Shown piece after piece: positions 20,199-39,065 of a stretch of DNA of 64,000 nucleotides (position 1 is the first letter of the stretch; every line of letters starts with the position of its first letter). A program made the translations under genes and the position numbers. A model generated the notes under the pieces. That model had not been told where the DNA came from. It did not search any database and worked only from the letters and a program-made list of their open reading frames with translations. The DNA comes from Argentina anserina (lineage: Eukaryota > Streptophyta > Magnoliopsida > Rosales > Rosaceae), in contig NC_065872.1 of the NCBI RefSeq assembly GCF_933775445.1, forward strand, positions 5,332,001 to 5,396,000, written 5' to 3'.

Positions 20199-23100
20199 AT
20201 GATGATCTCCGACGGAGTCGAAGACGAAGAGAAGTACCTCGCCGCCGGAATCGCCGGCCTTCAACAGAATGCCTTCTACATGCATCGCGCTCTGGTAAGC
20301 CTTTCGATTCTCCTCACCTCTCTGTGTAAAAATTCCACCACCTCGTTTCGTTCGCCCTCACGAAACCCTAATTCCTCTTTCAGGACTCGAACAATCTCAG
20401 AGACGCGCTCAAGTACTCGGCTCAGATGCTCTCGGAGCTCCGCACCTCCAAGCTTTCGCCTCACAAGTACTACGCGCTCTGTAAGTCTTTCACTGCTGTT
20501 CCTTCCTCATCGATCCAGTGAGATTGAATAAACTGTAGCCGCTTCGTTTTGCATAATGTGTTAGATTATTTGATTTGTGTGGTTTTGGATGGAAATGATG
20601 ATGATGATGATGATGTATCAGATATGCGAGCTTTTGACGAGTTGAGGAAATTGGAGATGTTCTTCAAGGAGGAGGCTCGGCGCGGCTGCTCGATTATTGA
20701 TCTGTATGAGCTTGTGCAGCATGCTGGAAACATATTGCCTAGATTGTAAGGCTCGATTTCGTTGCAGCCTTTACTTATCTGTTGTTCTTCTGCTCAGGAC
20801 ATGAATCATTTGTTTACTTATTTTCGGATACTAGAATTAGTTGGAGTTCAGTTAACTCTCTTGCCCACATTATATTTGTTTTCCGATCTTATTTCTTTGA
20901 CATACTGTATTTCTGCTTGTTTGAAGTTTGGGTAGCATATTACAAGTTGAAAACGAGCTAGTACTAACCAGAAAAGTTATATATATGACCGAACGATTCT
21001 AAACAGTAAGTTATGGCCGACAAATTTTGAAAATTAAGTGTCAGTTCTAGTTTGATTGGTTATTTCTGTGTAATTTAGTTACATCGGAGTTGGTGGATTT
21101 GTGATGTTTCTCCTTTACCCGTTTATTTTTGACTGTAACGGACACATCTATAGTAAGTGAGTAGATAGAAGTTACTGCAGTAATGGAACTTAAGCAGTGG
21201 GATAAACAAGTTGGGAGAAAATAAGCGGGTAATTAGTAACTGATATTTGTGAATAATAAATCATAGCGCTGATATGAATTTAGGAAAAGAAAGTAATGAG
21301 TCGTAGCTATAGCATCACCATGATCTTATATCTGAATGTCATGTTCCTTGTCAGGTATTTACTATGTACAGTAGGATCTGTTTACATCAAATCTAAGGAA
21401 GCACCTTCTAAAGATGTCCTGAAAGATCTTGTGGAAATGTCGCGTGGCATTCAGAATCCTGTACGTGGGCTCTTCTTAAGGAGTTACCTTTCTCAAGTCA
21501 GTAGGGATAAGTTGCCTGATATTGGATCGGAGTATGAAGGGTAAGGAGATCTCATACTCATTATGGTTAACTTGTTATTGTGTCGGATGCCATGAATGTG
21601 ATGGATTGAACTTGATTTCTGATATTCCTTGACTTGTGCAGCGATGCGGATACTGTCAGGGATGCTGTTGAGTTTGTTCTCCAAAATTTCACAGAGATGA
21701 ACAAGCTTTGGGTGCGGATGCAACATCAGGTTGGTAGATACTCTTATGATCTCTCTCAGGTTTAGACATGCATGGGTACCACAATGCTTGCATGTCTTGA
21801 AGGTAAAATATGTCACCAGGGCATGATTTCTGGTCATGCAGGTGTTGTAGTGCTTGTGAGTCATTCATACTCTTAGCTGATCCTGAGTTGAGGCTTGCTA
21901 TCGACCTTTGTGGTCTGCAGGGGCCTGCTAGGGAAAAGGAGAAACGGGAGAAAGAAAGGAGCGAGCTGCGCGATCTTGTAATATCACTATCTGATAACTG
22001 ATTTCACGGCTAAATGTTGTGCACGTATAGTGTACACTTACAGAGGCTTCTCACTTGTTCCTTTAGGTTGGTAAAAACCTGCATGTCCTTAGCCAGATAG
22101 AAGGCGTTGATCTGGATTTGTACAAAGAAACTGTGCTTCCCAGAGTCCTGGAGCAGGTCTGGTTGATACCTATTTCTCTGTCCTATTACTATACTTTTGT
22201 ATTGCTTATGATGCGTGATTACCTGCCCTACTATGAAAGTTGGAATCATCACCTGGAATTGATTAACAGGTTGTAAATTGTAAAGATGTGCTTGCACAGT
22301 TTTATTTGATGGATTGCATGATTCAAGTCTTTCCTGATGAGTACCACTTGCAAACTCTTGATATATTGTTGGGTGCTTGCCCCCAACTTCAGGTAACATC
22401 ACATGGACAGACATCATTTTATATATTACTCTATTGCATTTTACACTTCCTTGCATTCATCGGTAATTTGCATAGATATTTGCCACTGAAGTGGTCAGTT
22501 GTCATTCTCACTTTCAGAGGTCTGTGACTTGCTGGCTCATTACAAGTGCAAGGCTAAACATGTAGAATTTCATAGGAAAGGAAGTAGAATGTTGTATCTC
22601 GCAGACTGTATTCAAATACTGTTATATTATCAGTTTCAAGAATTCAAGTAAAATAAGTTAATGTTAGTATAAAATATGTTGTAATTTAATGGGTATACCC
22701 TTCTAGAAAAACTTTTTTCGGCTGATTGATTTCGTTCAAGAATGTTGTCCCATTATGTAAATTTTGTTGTTTTGCAACAACCATCGTTCTTTTAATTAAA
22801 TTATTATCTTTATCATCATTATTCTATTTTATTTTATTTTATTTCGTTTTATTTTATATTTTGTGAATTTCTGTTGTGCAGCCATCTGTTGATATCAAGA
22901 CAGTGCTATCCCAGTTAATGGAAAGGCTTTCCAACTATGCTGCATCAAGCATAGAAGTGTTGCCTGAGTTTTTACAAGTTGAAGCATTTGCAAAACTGAG
23001 CAATGCCATAGGAAAGGTAAATCTTGGGTTCACTATGCTTGATCTTGTGGACTTTGGCTTCTCTACGCTTAAACGTTTGTTAATGGTATTCAAAGGCTAA

Positions 23101-26100
23101 ACGGTTATGTGAAATGTTGCATCAGTGAATTTTGGTTGAGCCTAGTCATCATAAGTATAGTGTCCTCTAGTATGGTTCTTGTGGAAACTTCTATAGAATA
23201 TCAGGAGTAGAGCTTCATGTGATGAATAAATTTGCTCCACACATCTAGAATAGAAAGTTGTTTTACACATTCATAGTTATTTGTAATGTGATGAGATTAA
23301 CCAAGGTTAATTAAGCAGACTTTGTATCATTGAAGAGTGTTGAATGTGAACCTGGAGAATGTCACTTGGAATTAAATCAAACTCAAAGCACAGTCAACTG
23401 ATTTGTGGCCTGAACCCAACTTAGTTGGACTTGCTTAAGATGAAAGTTGGGTGGACTGGAACCTGGTTGGTTAGTTTGACCTGGATTACTAGACAATGAT
23501 TGTTAGGTTGCCGTAACTGTTGCAGTGAATTGGTGATTGGTTTATCTTGGACATAAGAGGGATCAGAGACTCAATCTTCTTGAGTCTAAGTCAGTCTCCA
23601 AAGAGTTGCTGCTTGATATGTTTATAGGGGTCAATAATTCAGATGTTGTGATATTCGTAATATCTACCCACCCATAATGTTCCTCTAATATAATGCAGGT
23701 GATTGAAGCACATGTTGACATGCCTGTAATCGGTGTCGTTACATTGTACTCGTCCCTTCTTAAATTCACTCTCCATGTGCATCCGGATCGTCTTGATTAT
23801 GCTGATCAAGTGTTGGTATGTTCCCTCTGTGTAGTGCTTGCTTTTGTGTCAATACTTATATGTACACAGCATCCTTGTGGGCTCTTTGGTTCATTTTAGT
23901 TATAGCTGATTTAATGTATCCGATAACCTTGCAATAGCCAACTTAATTTCTATTGTCATAGATCCTAGCTGCAACTAGCCAAAATTGATCGCAGAATTTC
24001 CTTCTGTAAGAATGAGCGTTGCTTTCCCTCTGTTCACACTAGACGTAGTTCCAGGTTATTGTGCATATTAATACTTATTTATTATGGGATACTATTATAT
24101 CTTAAATAGAAATGATTCAGCACTCGTCAGTGATGTAATATTTTTCTACTTTTGTTTTTCTCCAGGGGTCATTTGTTAAGAAGCTCTCTGGAAAAGGAAA
24201 AATTGAAGACAGCAGAGCAACAAAGCAAGTTGTTGCACTCTTAAGTGCCCCATTGGAGAAATATAATGATATTGTGACTGCTTTGAAGCTTACAAATTAT
24301 CCCCGTGTCATGGAATTCCTTGATTCTGCAACAAATAAAGTCATGGCAACTGTTATTATTCAAAGCATTATGAAAAATACAACCCATATTTTAACTTCTG
24401 AGAAGGTTTGTGCTTACTCATTGTTTGGCCTATCCTTTCTGTTTGCTTCTCAATAACATTAAAGTTCTTTCTCTCTATTCATTCTTTGTTATTTTAATAG
24501 GTCGAGGCATTGTTTGAACTAATAAAAGGACTTATCGAGGATTTGGATGGGACACTTCATGACGAGGTGATATATATGTTACTCATCATGCATATGCTAA
24601 TGATTCAAGATACTTCTCTACGGATAACTATTTTTTTTCTTCTTATGTTAAGTTTAAGTTATCCGATATTTTATTGTGTCAATACGTACTAATACAGTTG
24701 GGTGTACATCTTTCCTCCGAACTACAGGTTGATGAAGAGGATTTCAAAGAGGAGCAGAATTCTGTTTCAAGACTTATTCAAATGTTCCATAATGAAGATC
24801 CAGAAGAGATGTTTAAGGTATCTGATCTGTTTAGTACAAAAATTTGTTTGAGTCATCCTTGAATCATATTTTAAGAGAGCATCAGTTCGTTTTGATGCCA
24901 TCCATAATTGCAGATCATATGTACTGTGCGGAAGCATATCATGTCTGGAGGACCAAAGCGCCTACCCTTTACTGTCCCTCCCCTAGTCTTTTCTTCTCTA
25001 AAGGTTTGGCCATCTACCCATATCTTGCAACAGTTGTATCAGCTGCGGAAAAGATAATCTTATCTTTTGTAAAAATGTTGGAGATCACAAATAGAATTCT
25101 TTAAAAGCTTTGAAACTTGTACCAAAATAAAGAAGGATTGTCCTTAATGTGGGCCCCACTTTTCCGGATCTTTTGTTCAGGGAATTTATGGAATTCTTCT
25201 AAATTGTAAGTGCGTGTTGGTTATTTATCTTAAATTTGCAGTTGGTCAGGCAATTGCAAGGAGCACGTGAAAATAAAGAAAATCCTTTTGGGGAAGAAGC
25301 ATCAACTACACCAAAGAAAATTTTTCAGCTCTTGACTCAGGTAAATTGTCTTTGGTGTTAACCTCCATAAATTATTTAGTCAAAGTAAGGTATTGTTGTA
25401 TTTATATATGAGCTTAGACTTCGATCTTTCTAAGCTGTCTTGTAAGGCTTCTGCTTATTGTTTCAGACTATTGAGACTCTGTTGAATGTACCAGCTCCGG
25501 AGCTAGCATTACGGCTGTATTTGCAATGTGCTGAGGTGTTTTGAGATTTCAGTTTATAAATTGATGAATACGTTGAAATCCTTGCACATGTTTCCATTGA
25601 TTAAATGCCTAATTTTTTTTTGTTAATTAGGCTGCAAATGACTGTGATTTAGAACCTGTTGCATATGAATTCTTCACCCAAGCATATATACTGTATGAAG
25701 AAGAAATTTCAGTAAGTATCCCCTTGACTTGGGAGCTAATCATATTCGGTCTGTTTATATGCCACTATTTCAGTCAAACACCCAAATTTATATCTAATCT
25801 TTCTGGTTTGTAACTGAATTATATCAACTCTTTCTTGTTGGAGACTCTGTCTAAATTTTTTCTTGGCATGCATTGGCCGTATAGGATTCGAAAGCACAGG
25901 TAACTGCAATTCATTTGATTATTGGGACTCTCCAGAGGATGCATGTATTTGGTGTAGAGAACAGAGATACTTTAACTCACAAGGCCACAGGGGTAATCCT
26001 ATTTGTAATTTTGTATTACTTTGTGAGCTTACTGTTATTTCTATTACCCTACTTACCGTCTTGTATTTCCGCAGTATTCAGCAAAGCTTTTAAAGAAGCC

Positions 26101-26783
26101 TGATCAGTGCCGAGCTGTTTATGCTTGTTCACATCTCTTCTGGGTTGATGATCAGGAGAACATGAAAGATGGGGAAAGGTGTGATTATCATGCATTTAGC
26201 TTTTATAACCAATAATTTTAGATGATTAGTCATGCTTATGCCTGTTGCACTTGACTTTCAATCATAATATAATATCTTCATTTTCCATTTCACCAGAATT
26301 TAAGCTTTTTGAACTTTTTTTTTCTAGTGTCCTTGGTGTTTTGTTGTATAATGTTCTTTGTACGAACTTCTATCCAGGGTATTGATTTGCCTAAAGAGAG
26401 CTTTAAGGATTGCAAATGCTGCCCAGCAGATGTCCAGTGCAACACGTGGTAGCACCGGATCAGCAACACTCTTCGTTGAAATACTGAACAAGTAATAGCT
26501 CCTGACCTGATTGGTACACCAAAGCTCAAATTTTCTATGAAAGAATATGGTCTGACTTATTTATGATTTCAGGTACCTTTATTTCTTTGAGAAGGGCAAC
26601 CCGCAGATAACTGTTGCTTCTGTACAAAGCCTGATTGAATTGATTAATACTGAAATGCAAAGTGATTCAACCCCAGCAGAGCCGGCTACAAGTGCATTCT
26701 TTGCCAGCACAATGCGGTACATCCAATTCCAGAAGCAGAAAGGTGGCGCAGTTGGTGAAAAATATGAGCAAATCAAGGTGTGA
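20199..26783 (+). CDS. VPS35: Vacuolar protein sorting-associated protein 35 (retromer core)
   Basis: Core subunit of the retromer (VPS26-VPS29-VPS35), which recycles vacuolar sorting receptors from prevacuolar endosomes. Twenty-one exons were traced (20199-20294, 20384-20480, 20622-20745, 21355-21540, 21642-21729, 21921-21977, 22067-22156, 22270-22392, 22882-23016, 23699-23815, 24166-24405, 24501-24566, 24728-24817, 24914-25003, 25242-25340, 25467-25535, 25631-25711, 25885-25992, 26075-26178, 26378-26491, 26573-26783). They total 794 aa, close to the roughly 790 aa of known plant VPS35. Residues about 141-151, [11 protein letters not shown], are the conserved VPS26-binding motif. The rest is alpha-solenoid with family motifs [10 protein letters not shown] and [18 protein letters not shown] segments. 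The protein ends EKYEQIKV. The start is the first of two adjacent ATGs. Plants have several VPS35 paralogues; which one this is cannot be decided. Confidence 0.96.
22824..22858. repeat. (TTTTA)n microsatellite in VPS35 intron 8
   Basis: A run of TATTTTATTTTATTTTATTT with one CG interruption, just before the exon 9 acceptor. A second small repeat, (ATG)7, lies at 20595-20615 just before the exon 3 acceptor. Confidence 0.7.
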
Positions 26784-28055
26784 CTACTGGGATAAGGAAT
26801 GTTAGAAATTTGAGAGCTGTAGATAAGTTTATCTTGCGGGTTCTGAACTCTTTTCAGTCTTTTGACTGTTTGTTTTGTCAAGAGAATCAAACGCGTGCTT
26901 TACCCCTGATGTTTACGCGGTTTAACGAGATTTCTGACTGGCATGAGCAGTCACTTACTTGAGAAGTTTGTATGCTGATCTTGCTATTACAGTGTACAAC
27001 ATATATCAAATTAGCTTTACTCTTGAGCTTTATTGTTGGTATACAAAGCTTAAGTGGTTAATAAATCAGTCTTCCCTTGTTGGGGAGTACCCATGCGTAC
27101 TCTAATTTTGTTCATTTCAAGCAGTTTGAGAAACCTAAAAGTGGCTGTGATGAGGTCTTAACTATGGCTATTAAACTGTACCCGAAGAGAACAGTACTGG
27201 AGGTGAGTTACAAAGTTACAAATCACATTTTTTTTTTCAGAAGTTACGAACCATCAAAGGTCTAACTTCTCTTGCTTCGCTTATAATCTGAACAAACGAA
27301 CTGGTGAGGGAAGTCGAGGATGTTAGGACGAAGATCTAGATACAAGTCTGACACCACAGCACCGCCAGAATAAAAAAAAAAACCTGCTGCCAGAATAAAA
27401 AAAAAAACCTGCCGACGAACCGGAGAAACTTTTCTTTCTGATTCTCTTTCACCACAGACCAACATGCTTCCGCTGAAATTAACGGTACGGTGCTTTGTAC
27501 CTAGAACGTTTGTGCTTAAGATACTATTAAACCTATAAAATTTTGGCACTTCAATCCCAAGATTAAAATCCTGAATATCAAGATTTCTTGGTCCGTTTTG
27601 CATATTTTAGGTTTGTAAAACAGAGCCCCCTTAAAACATATGTAAATATCAGCTGATCTGAAAATTTTCTTTGTTCTTCCCCTACCATCCAACAACACTT
27701 TGAGGCTCTGTAAGAAGGCACATCCAGAAAACAAAGCCTTCAACCACAGCAATAGTGATAAATATAAACCGTGCCTACTGGGAGTCCAGCCTATTAATAC
27801 ATAAATGAAATCAAAACCACAGTTACGAATTCAGTTGGAAACCATACAATTCAACAATAAGAGATCACAACAATTCTAAGAATGCAACACCGAACCACCT
27901 GATGCTTCATAGAGATCTAGAGTATTGTTGGACAGGACAACTGACTGACTCCAACTTTCTTCACGACAAAAGGAAAAATATTAGGGGAGAGGAAGGGGAC
28001 GGGAGGAGAATACAGGCAGAATGGATGGTCATTATCTCTTTACACCTATTTCCAA
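26784..28055. other. VPS35 3' UTR, an exon-like orphan segment, and 3' UTR of the ROP gene
   Basis: No complete gene. At 27124-27201 there is an exon-like segment: acceptor TTTCAAGCAG, an open stretch reading FEKPKSGCDEVLTMAIKLY, and a donor GAGGTGAG. I do not recognise it. A 26-bp-spaced tandem duplication of GCCAGAATAAAAAAA is present near 27365-27410. The right part is the ROP 3' UTR. Confidence 0.4.
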
Positions 28056-35238
<7,183 letters not shown>

Positions 35239-36178
35239 GGGAGTCGGGTCACGGGTGTCAGGGTCGGGTCGGGTTTTGGGTCGGAGAGTTGGTGTGAGTG
35301 TGACGTTGTGATTGTGAAGAAGAGGAGGGAAGAAAAAGAAGAGGGAAGGCGTTTTGGGGGGTTAGGTGGGTGCGGCGGTAATTTGAGAAGGTTCGGTAGG
35401 ACGATTTTCTCGTGAGAAGTTATAAACGACTTGTCACAATTTTGATTTATGGTTAAGTTCAGTAGAGAGGGTTTTGTTGGAGACGGCTCCATTGCACTGT
35501 CGTGGAATGAGAATTTTTGTAGGTTAGTCGATCCAAGACTGAATTCATTATTTTTTTTGGAGAAAAACAAGTTTGGTGCAACTAATAAACCCTCGAAGTA
35601 AAAAAGTTGATTTCCAATATGTTTATCGAGAAACCGAGAATGCCACACATACAATATTGTTATGGTAAAATTGAGTTCGAATTGAAGATTTATCAGTGAG
35701 TCTCATCAGACAGGGATACGTTTTGTTCATGTTCACAACTTGATTCATACTAAAGAAGAAATAACTTGATTCAATTAGGCACATGAGTTTTTAAACGCAT
35801 CCATTTGTTGATGATTAACTTCATATGATATAATAACAATCTCTTTTCTCATGTTCTTAATTAGCCACCAAATGTAATAGTTAGATTGAACCCTAAGTTC
35901 TGTGCATAGTTTGAAAGGTTGTCATAACTGTACGATTGGGGGATCCCTCATATTATCAACATGTAATTACCGAAAGGTCAGACACACAAGTTGAGCAACC
36001 AAACCAACAGTTCAGCATACGACCCAGCTGCCAAATTTCTTATTTAAGTACATCAACAAGTCGAGTAATCACTTCAGTTCCTACAACAAATGGCGTTTAA
36101 TCTCAATATTATCTACAAGGATTAATTGTATAACAACAAGTAAGGCTCCAAAGTACAAAAGATCAGTAATTAAACTAG
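35239..36178. other. DHQS 5' UTR/promoter and intergenic gap
   Basis: No gene. An open frame on the minus strand overlapping the DHQS start is Pro/Ser-rich because of skewed composition and has no family motif. The left half is AT-rich. Confidence 0.5.
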
Positions 36179-37655
36179 CTAGCCAGAGTTTTTCTTGCTT
36201 CTCAAGTTTTCCTTGAGCAAAGCAAACTTCTTCTTGCACTGATTAGCAGTCTTCTCAGAAAACAGCAGCAGCAACTTGCTCCCACCGCGCACCGCCGGTT
36301 AGTTCCTTTGGAACAATCTTCATCGCCTGAATCAGTGCCCTTTCTTGGTCAATGGACCACACATCTTCCTGCTCCGCACTACTTGACGTTGATCCACTTG
36401 CAGACTTTGGATCATTAGAAGGAGGTGAAGGAGAACTTGTACTAGAACCAGTTGGTGACATTGATACACCTTCTACTTCTATTCTTGTCGTGAGCGGCGA
36501 GTCAATAGATTTCGAAGGCTTCCTCTTCTCAAGAAAAGAATCAAAAGCTTTGTAAGCTTTGTTATCATCATGTTTTTTGAGTAGCACTGTCTTCATTGCC
36601 TTGAGAACTTCCTCCACAGATCTTCCGGTACCAATGTATTCCGATACCACTTCCCACCTTCGCGGTGTTCCTTTTGGAAATTTCACCATCCCTTTCCTCA
36701 GTAGCTCAATCTCTTATTTTCCCCAAGGTTTCTCCTTAACACTACCTGATCTATCACTTTCATTTTTCTTTTGTGTCTGTTGTTGAGTACTACTTTCGTT
36801 CTTCTGATCATCTTCCTCTCTCGTGATCTCACTTACAATTTTCCCCAACCGGTCCATTAGTCTTTCAACTTTTCCCTCTTCAATTGTTTCACATACATTT
36901 CGAAGCTTCTCAACATCAAACCACAAGCAAAGCCTTTCCACATCATCCTCCTTAAGACCATGCAACCCTAATGAGAGTGTTCGAAAAAGACTCATTTCCT
37001 TCTTCAAGAGTTTCCTCTCCCTCTCTTTAACCTTTTTCTGCTCCAAAGCCGCTTCGCAGCTCTCTTCTCCTCCTCCTCCTCTCTCCGCCGCCTCTTATCT
37101 TCAGCTGCTTTAGCCGCTGCCTTATCGTCCGGATCCTTCATCATTTGCTTTTCCATCTTTTTCCTCTCCTTCTCGGCTATCCTCCTCCTTCCTCCTCAAT
37201 ATCCTCGGGTCTTTACCATATGCATTGTCAACGAGTCTCCTAATGCGAATGTTCTTAGCCCACTCTCTATCACGTTTATATTGGTACGTATCAGTGAAGT
37301 CTCTGTTGCTTTTGAAGCTGTACCAAAACTCATAGAACTTGTCCACTTTCTCCATCGCACTTCCCTCATTCCCTAACCCCGGCACCGGTTTGTTAACTGA
37401 CCATCGCGCATTTCTCTCGAAAACAGGACCAAACACCTTGAAGAAATCTCCCGGAGCACAGTCAGTGGGGATTTCGTCGTCCACATCATCATCCGCTTTA
37501 CGATGCTGATGATGATGATGATAATGAGAATCTTCGGCAGGAGTTCTGGCATAGCTATCAGTAGCACTCTCACCAGAGCTATAGATTCTTGCCGAGTCGT
37601 AGTTTCGTCTCTGGACCGGATCACTCAAGACTTCATATGTTGCTACAATTTTTCT
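36179..37655 (-). pseudogene. ZRF1/DNAJC2-like protein, N-terminally truncated pseudogene
   Basis: Remnant of a ZRF1 (zuotin-related; Arabidopsis GlsA/ZRF1) gene, a J-domain and SANT-domain chaperone/chromatin factor. The copy starts inside the J domain (ATYEVLSDPVQRRNYDS at about 37640) and has no J-domain start upstream. Next come DDEIPTDCAPGDFFKVFGP, the FYEFWYSFKS region and NAYGKDPRILRRKEE. The charged linker, two SANT-like parts (FPKGTPRRWEVVSEYIG and EDVWSIDQERALIQAM) and the tail KKFALLKENLRSKKNSG follow. The frame changes near 37170, 37055 and 36255, and an in-frame TAA occurs at 36714-36716. The multiple lesions and missing front make it a pseudogene. The segment has no introns, but no poly(A) tail proves a retrocopy. 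Confidence 0.88.
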
Positions 37656-39065
37656 TTTGAGATATTAGAAGAAAACTAAATTTATTACTAGTGTTATACA
37701 AAAATTTATACTGTACTTATGAATTTTACAGTTATGAGCTAGTTATATATGATATTCTTAGTTATATTATTAGTTACATATTCTGCTTTGGAACGACAGT
37801 GTCCCTTACGCCTTCTTAGTAAGGTATGTTGGTATGCATCTACAGCTTGTTGTTTGCTGCCACGGGCACCCATTATCATTCATGTGGGAGAAGAATGAGA
37901 TATAAGTTGTGTCTACAATAGCAAAACCCTCAGCTGGGTTAATAGTATCGTAAATTAGGAATCCTACTAGCGTGTGTGTGATTGTGCGTATACATAATAA
38001 TGAGTAGGGCAAAACTTCACTTTTTATCGTCAGTATCAACACAAAATATTTTCCTTCTCTATCCCTAATTAATTAAGCTTATAGGGAAAGCTTGAAAACT
38101 ATTGAATAACATTTTCTTAGATAAGAGAAGGGGAAAATTATAACTTAATAAATGAGGGAAAATGAAGATCTTCCTTGCAATCTCAGTCACTAAACTCTAA
38201 CATCATCGATCGATGAGTTGATCACCAAATTCAATTCGTTCATGTTATTCTCTCAAGTACGCAACTCGTTTATTACTGTTTGTTCAACTTGAGATTTAAT
38301 ATAATTTTAAGATCGGTAGTAAAAGAATCATAAATTGTTGTTGGCCACTCACGTTCGTTTGGATGATCTAAATATTTGCTAACCAATATTTCTCTCAACG
38401 ACAACATTAGAGTTCAGCCAAAAATTATGAGCCCCATTTCAAAGATGCAGCATAGAAATAGTACGATTCTAGCCGGACTAGGGTTCTAGATAAGAATGAT
38501 GTGAGTACTAGCACATATCAAGTTCAATGAGAGTTGTTCGAGGTTAATCCATGAAGTATTATAAATAAATGCTGCGCTTAGCATCCAAAGCTGTGTATTT
38601 ATAATCTTCTCAAATCCTACGAAATTAGGATACTAGCAGAAGAACTAAAGCTTGTACGATTACATTTGTACATAGAAGAGTATGCTATGCGTATTATCAC
38701 TACAACCATTTAATTTAAGTTAATAGATGCATTTATAACATCATACTCACGCCTCATATTGTCTTTTAATTTTTAATTTTTTTAATATATATATTTGGCT
38801 GGGTATTTACTTGACCGTCTCGATCAGTCTTCACAGTACAAATTCCCCAAAACCCCGCGAATTTTCGAACCCTCGAAACCAAACCCTCTCTACATTTCAA
38901 GCCATTTCCTCCTCTCCTCTATTACACCTCACCTCCTAAACGCACCGTTTCCGTTCCCAAAGCCTTCAAACTCTTCCTCCTTCAACCTTCTCACGAAACC
39001 ATGGAGCTTCACGCTAAAGGATCCGTCCCTTCAAAAGCCTAGGAAATTCAGGTCTTCTATCTCCG
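37656..39065. other. Intergenic and RAD17 leader
   Basis: AT-rich DNA without recognised genes. Sequence from about 38800 is probably RAD17 5' UTR; an open frame starting near 38795 overlaps the RAD17 start in another frame and shows no family motif. Confidence 0.5.
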
